Positions 61,320 through 64,000 of a DNA stretch of 64,000 nucleotides are shown here, piece by piece. Source of the stretch: Sphagnum magellanicum (Eukaryota; Streptophyta; Sphagnopsida; Sphagnales; Sphagnaceae). The notes beneath the pieces are model-generated. The model worked only from the letters and a program-made list of their open reading frames with translations, did no database searches and was not told the DNA's origin. The translations under genes and the position numbers were made by a program. Position 1 is the stretch's first letter; each line of letters begins with the position of its first letter. The stretch covers positions 12,818,041-12,882,040 of the forward strand of contig CM038917.1 of assembly GCA_021904315.1 (NCBI GenBank). The letters are read 5' to 3'.

Positions 61320-62280
61320 TGTTTGGCTCCTTGCCTACTTACATTAGGGTAGGCTACTTATATACTTAAGCTACTTACCTACTTAGAGTAAGTTCCTACC
61401 TGCCTATTTTTTATATTTTTACCTACTTAGTTATGCACTTAGTTAACTTAGGTGGCCTAGGTTACCTAGCCTTAGGCTAAGTTAGGTGTCACATGGCATG
61501 GGCTAGGTTTAAGCTTAGCTTTGAGGTGCCACATGGCCTATGTTTAGATCTAGCTACCATGTGGCTTAAGTGGTCTAGGCCTAGATGCCATGTGGCCTAG
61601 CTTAGGTGGCACGTATGGTATGTTAGTCAGTAGGTTAATTTAATTAATAGGTAGTAAGTTAGATTAATAGATAGTAGGTTAAGGTAAATAGTAGTTGGTA
61701 GCTAGTACTTGAGGTAGGTTAGGAATGTAATTAAATAGTTGTTGGTATGTAATAGTTGTGATTAGGTTGTAATTAGGTTGCAATTAGAGTGTTTATCCCA
61801 TATGCTTTTTCTTTCATTTCAATATAAGGAAGTGCACTAGAGAGATTGAAAAAATACATTTAAATGCAAATGCCATTTGGGATGAGTCAATCAAAGAGAT
61901 TCAATGTCACTAAATTTGAAATGAAGTAAAGTTTTAAAGATGAAATAGGATTTCCCAAAAATGAAATAAGATTTTTTCAACTATGTTTGGCCTAGGTTTA
62001 GGTTTAGCTTAGGTGGCTTAAGGCTAAGTATATCTTAGGTGGCTTATATGCTATTGGGGCCTAGGTTTAACCTAGGTGGCTTAGGGTGAACCTTAACCTC
62101 GATGCCATGTGGCCTACCTTAACCTAGGTGGCCTAAGGTGAAGCTTAACCTCAATGCCATGTGGCCTTCCTTAACCTAGGTTACTTATCTCTAGGCCTAG
62201 CCTAGGTTTCATGTATGTTATTTAGATGTAGGACTAACATATATAACACATAAGCTACCTAGCTTGGGTTGCATGTCTAT
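61320..62280. repeat. CCTAGG / ATGCCATGTGGCCTA-rich repeat block
   Basis: The block is dense in CCTAGGT, TTAGGC, GGCCTA and repeated (A/T)GCCA(C/T)(A/G)TGGC phrases. A local tandem with a period of about 52 bp is visible at 62069, 62121 and 62172 (AACCTAGGTGGC ... TTAACCTC ... ATGCCATGTGGCC). A TAGGTAGTAGGTTA-type part covers 61620-61740. It is non-coding. Confidence 0.7.
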
Positions 62281-62699
62281 TAATGATTCATATGCATTTT
62301 GCCAATATTGCAATAAAAAACAGTTACACAATAATTGCAAGGGCAACCACCATATACTATATGACAATGGATGAACTTGTATAATATAATATGAAACATG
62401 TTATGTCACTTGCAATAGTAGTTAATTGTAACTTGTCGGTTACTACTAAGGAATTTTTAGTTGCAAATGTTGCCCACGACTAAAAGATAGTTGCAAAAAC
62501 CAATTCTAAATCCATAACTTTCTTGTAATGAAAGTAGTTCAAACATAGGTTTGAAACCATGTGTTTGTGATCATAACATTTATTTGCAACATTGGTTGTA
62601 ATTGTAAACTTGGTGTGAAAGTTTTACATGGTGCATTAGGTTTTGAAACTCAAATGTGCATTGAAACATTTGCATTCAAACAACATGAAACAAATTTGA
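62281..62699. other. AT-rich intergenic DNA
   Basis: Nothing beyond background seen. Confidence 0.5.
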
Positions 62700-62960
62700 A
62701 ATATTTGAAATCTAAACCTTAAAAGGTCCAAATACAACCTTTAAAATTTCAATGTCCAAAACCCAAAAATTAAACTTTAAAACTTAAGCCTAAACAATAC
62801 CAAACAAAAACCCTACAAACAAAACCCTACAATTTGAAGTTTAAACATGGAAACCTAAACTTAAAACTCCAACTCCTAAACACTTAAAACTTAAACTAGA
62901 AAAAGACCAAAGAAAAACCCCAAAATAAAAAACTCAAAACTCATACGCTATAACCCAATA
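62700..62960 (+). repeat. A/C-biased tract with AAACCCTA-like motifs
   Basis: The + strand is nearly free of G and repeats variants of AAACCCTAC, AAACTTAAA and CCTAAAC. AACAAAAACCCTACAAACAA occurs near 62803. It resembles strongly degraded telomeric repeat or an A/C-biased minisatellite. Confidence 0.55.
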
Positions 62961-63229
62961 TAACCCATAAGCTATATAGCCATATAGTCCTTATTACCTT
63001 ATATAGCCCCTTAAGCCTTCCTCATTCCCTGTATGACCCTCCTAGCATGGAATATTATTGGTGAGCAGCCTATGGGTGGAAAAGAAAATATTGTTAAAAT
63101 TGATTTTGAGATCTCACGATGAGTTTTGTGAAATTGATATTTGAGGACTTTATGAATAATAAGCAACAAGGTGGGAACCACCAGGGCATCAGTTTAGGGA
63201 AAACTTTACTATCTCACTCCTCTTTCAAC

Positions 63230-63740
63230 ACCATCCTCATTAATTTTAAAGCCAATAGTAACTGGCCTATCATCGAACATTAGCTTATTATCATCGAACA
63301 CTTTGGCAGATCTTTCTCAAATCTTCTCCATTTTGAGTGATTTAAAATGTTATAGGAGCGCCTTCTTGAGCTTTACAAATCATCTTTGAAATGCAAAGCC
63401 AAATGAGCAGCCTAAAAAGAGCAGTAAAGAAAACACCATTTTTTGAATTGCAAAACACATTTTTTTTCATTTTTGAGCCCTCTTATTTCATCAGTGCATA
63501 ACTTTCTCAAATTTTTATTCAAATTGAGTGATTTAAACTGCTCTGAAATAGTGAACTTAAGCTCTACAAATCATCTTGTAACTCTAAAGGCAACATAGTG
63601 ATATTTAAGGTTTTTTTTGAGGGGTTCGGAAATAGGCTATTAGCTGTTCAATGGAGAATTTTATGTAAAACCAACCCCCCCTTACTTCAGAGGGCTGTAA
63701 CTTTCTTGTCCATTTTTGCCAATTTTTAGTGCGATAGATG
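63230..63740. repeat. diverged tandem repeat, period roughly 190 bp, LTR-retrotransposon-like
   Basis: TTTCTCAAAT..TTTTGAGTGATTTAAA with CTTTACAAATCATCTT (about 63315-63390) recurs as TTTCTCAAATTTTTATTCAA, ATTGAGTGATTTAAA and CTCTACAAATCATCTT (about 63503-63585), and more weakly as AACTTTCTTGTCCATTTTTG at about 63700. This wording is common in non-coding parts of plant LTR retrotransposons; the attribution is inference. Confidence 0.5.
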
Positions 63741-64000
63741 CGCAAAGAGGAGGGCTCCATCTACTCTTTAAACACCATAAACAATTGGGCCCTCCTGCAA
63801 AAACGGCGAGAAACCGTTCCTGAAGTGTACTATGATCGACCTCTCTACCCTAGAGGCAATATTAGAACACACCAGAAAATAAGCAAATTAGCAGCTTCAG
63901 AATGCAACCTAGTTGGTTGAAGTAGAATATATTTTGAGGTCAATGCTTATTTCTAAAAGTGAAATTAGAGGATGTTGTAGAGCTATGGAGTTTATGGGTA
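63741..64000. other. window end, GC-richer, no gene assigned
   Basis: Composition rises from 63660 to the end. The 60-codon frame at 63738 has no motif. It may continue the LTR-retrotransposon-like sequence beyond the window. Confidence 0.35.

Overview
This is nuclear DNA from a land plant. It has spliced GT-AG introns, plant-type transposon families (hAT, CACTA-like, Ty1/copia, LINE), (TTTAGGG)-like telomeric motifs, very AT-rich intergenic DNA, and no operons or bacterial signals. By eye CpG is rare outside 7.5-9.5 kb, with many TpG/CpA, as expected of old methylated repeat DNA. The species cannot be named from the sequence. Low gene density and heavily decayed transposons suggest a large plant genome, and a non-angiosperm is possible.

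Only one convincing protein-coding gene is present. It lies at 9393-15403 on the + strand, has eleven exons and encodes about 720 residues. The N-terminus is Ser-rich and looks organelle-targeting. A charged acidic middle follows, then a long C-terminal array of kinesin-light-chain-type TPR units. A CpG-rich stretch at 9119-9392 precedes it and probably holds the promoter and 5' UTR. A Ty1/copia remnant starts about 430 bp after the stop codon.

The rest is repeat DNA at different stages of decay. Recognisable items are: two copies of a MITE with TIR TAAAGTTATCCGTAAAGT (8268-8624, 46726-47058); a hAT-type MITE with near-perfect 8-bp target duplication (18556-18859) and several degraded relatives; a MITE with a 21-bp perfect TIR (17883-18099); three copies of an AGAGCATCTCC-ended MITE (34824-35211, 43725-44000, 46034-46361); two hAT transposase relics (27131-28435 on +, 38340-39120 on -); a 5'-truncated LINE with a (GTAA)n tail (44013-44630); and a region from 48.0 to 52.0 kb where an ancient tandem duplication received a CACTA-like foldback MITE in one copy only, one arm of which then grew into a 90-bp satellite.

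1-6.3 kb, 19-22 kb, 28.5-34.8 kb, 40-43.7 kb and 52.4-64 kb hold AT-rich DNA with only short chance ORFs. Tandem repeats, a (TA)39 tract, A/C-biased tracts and CCTAGG-rich blocks are scattered through them.
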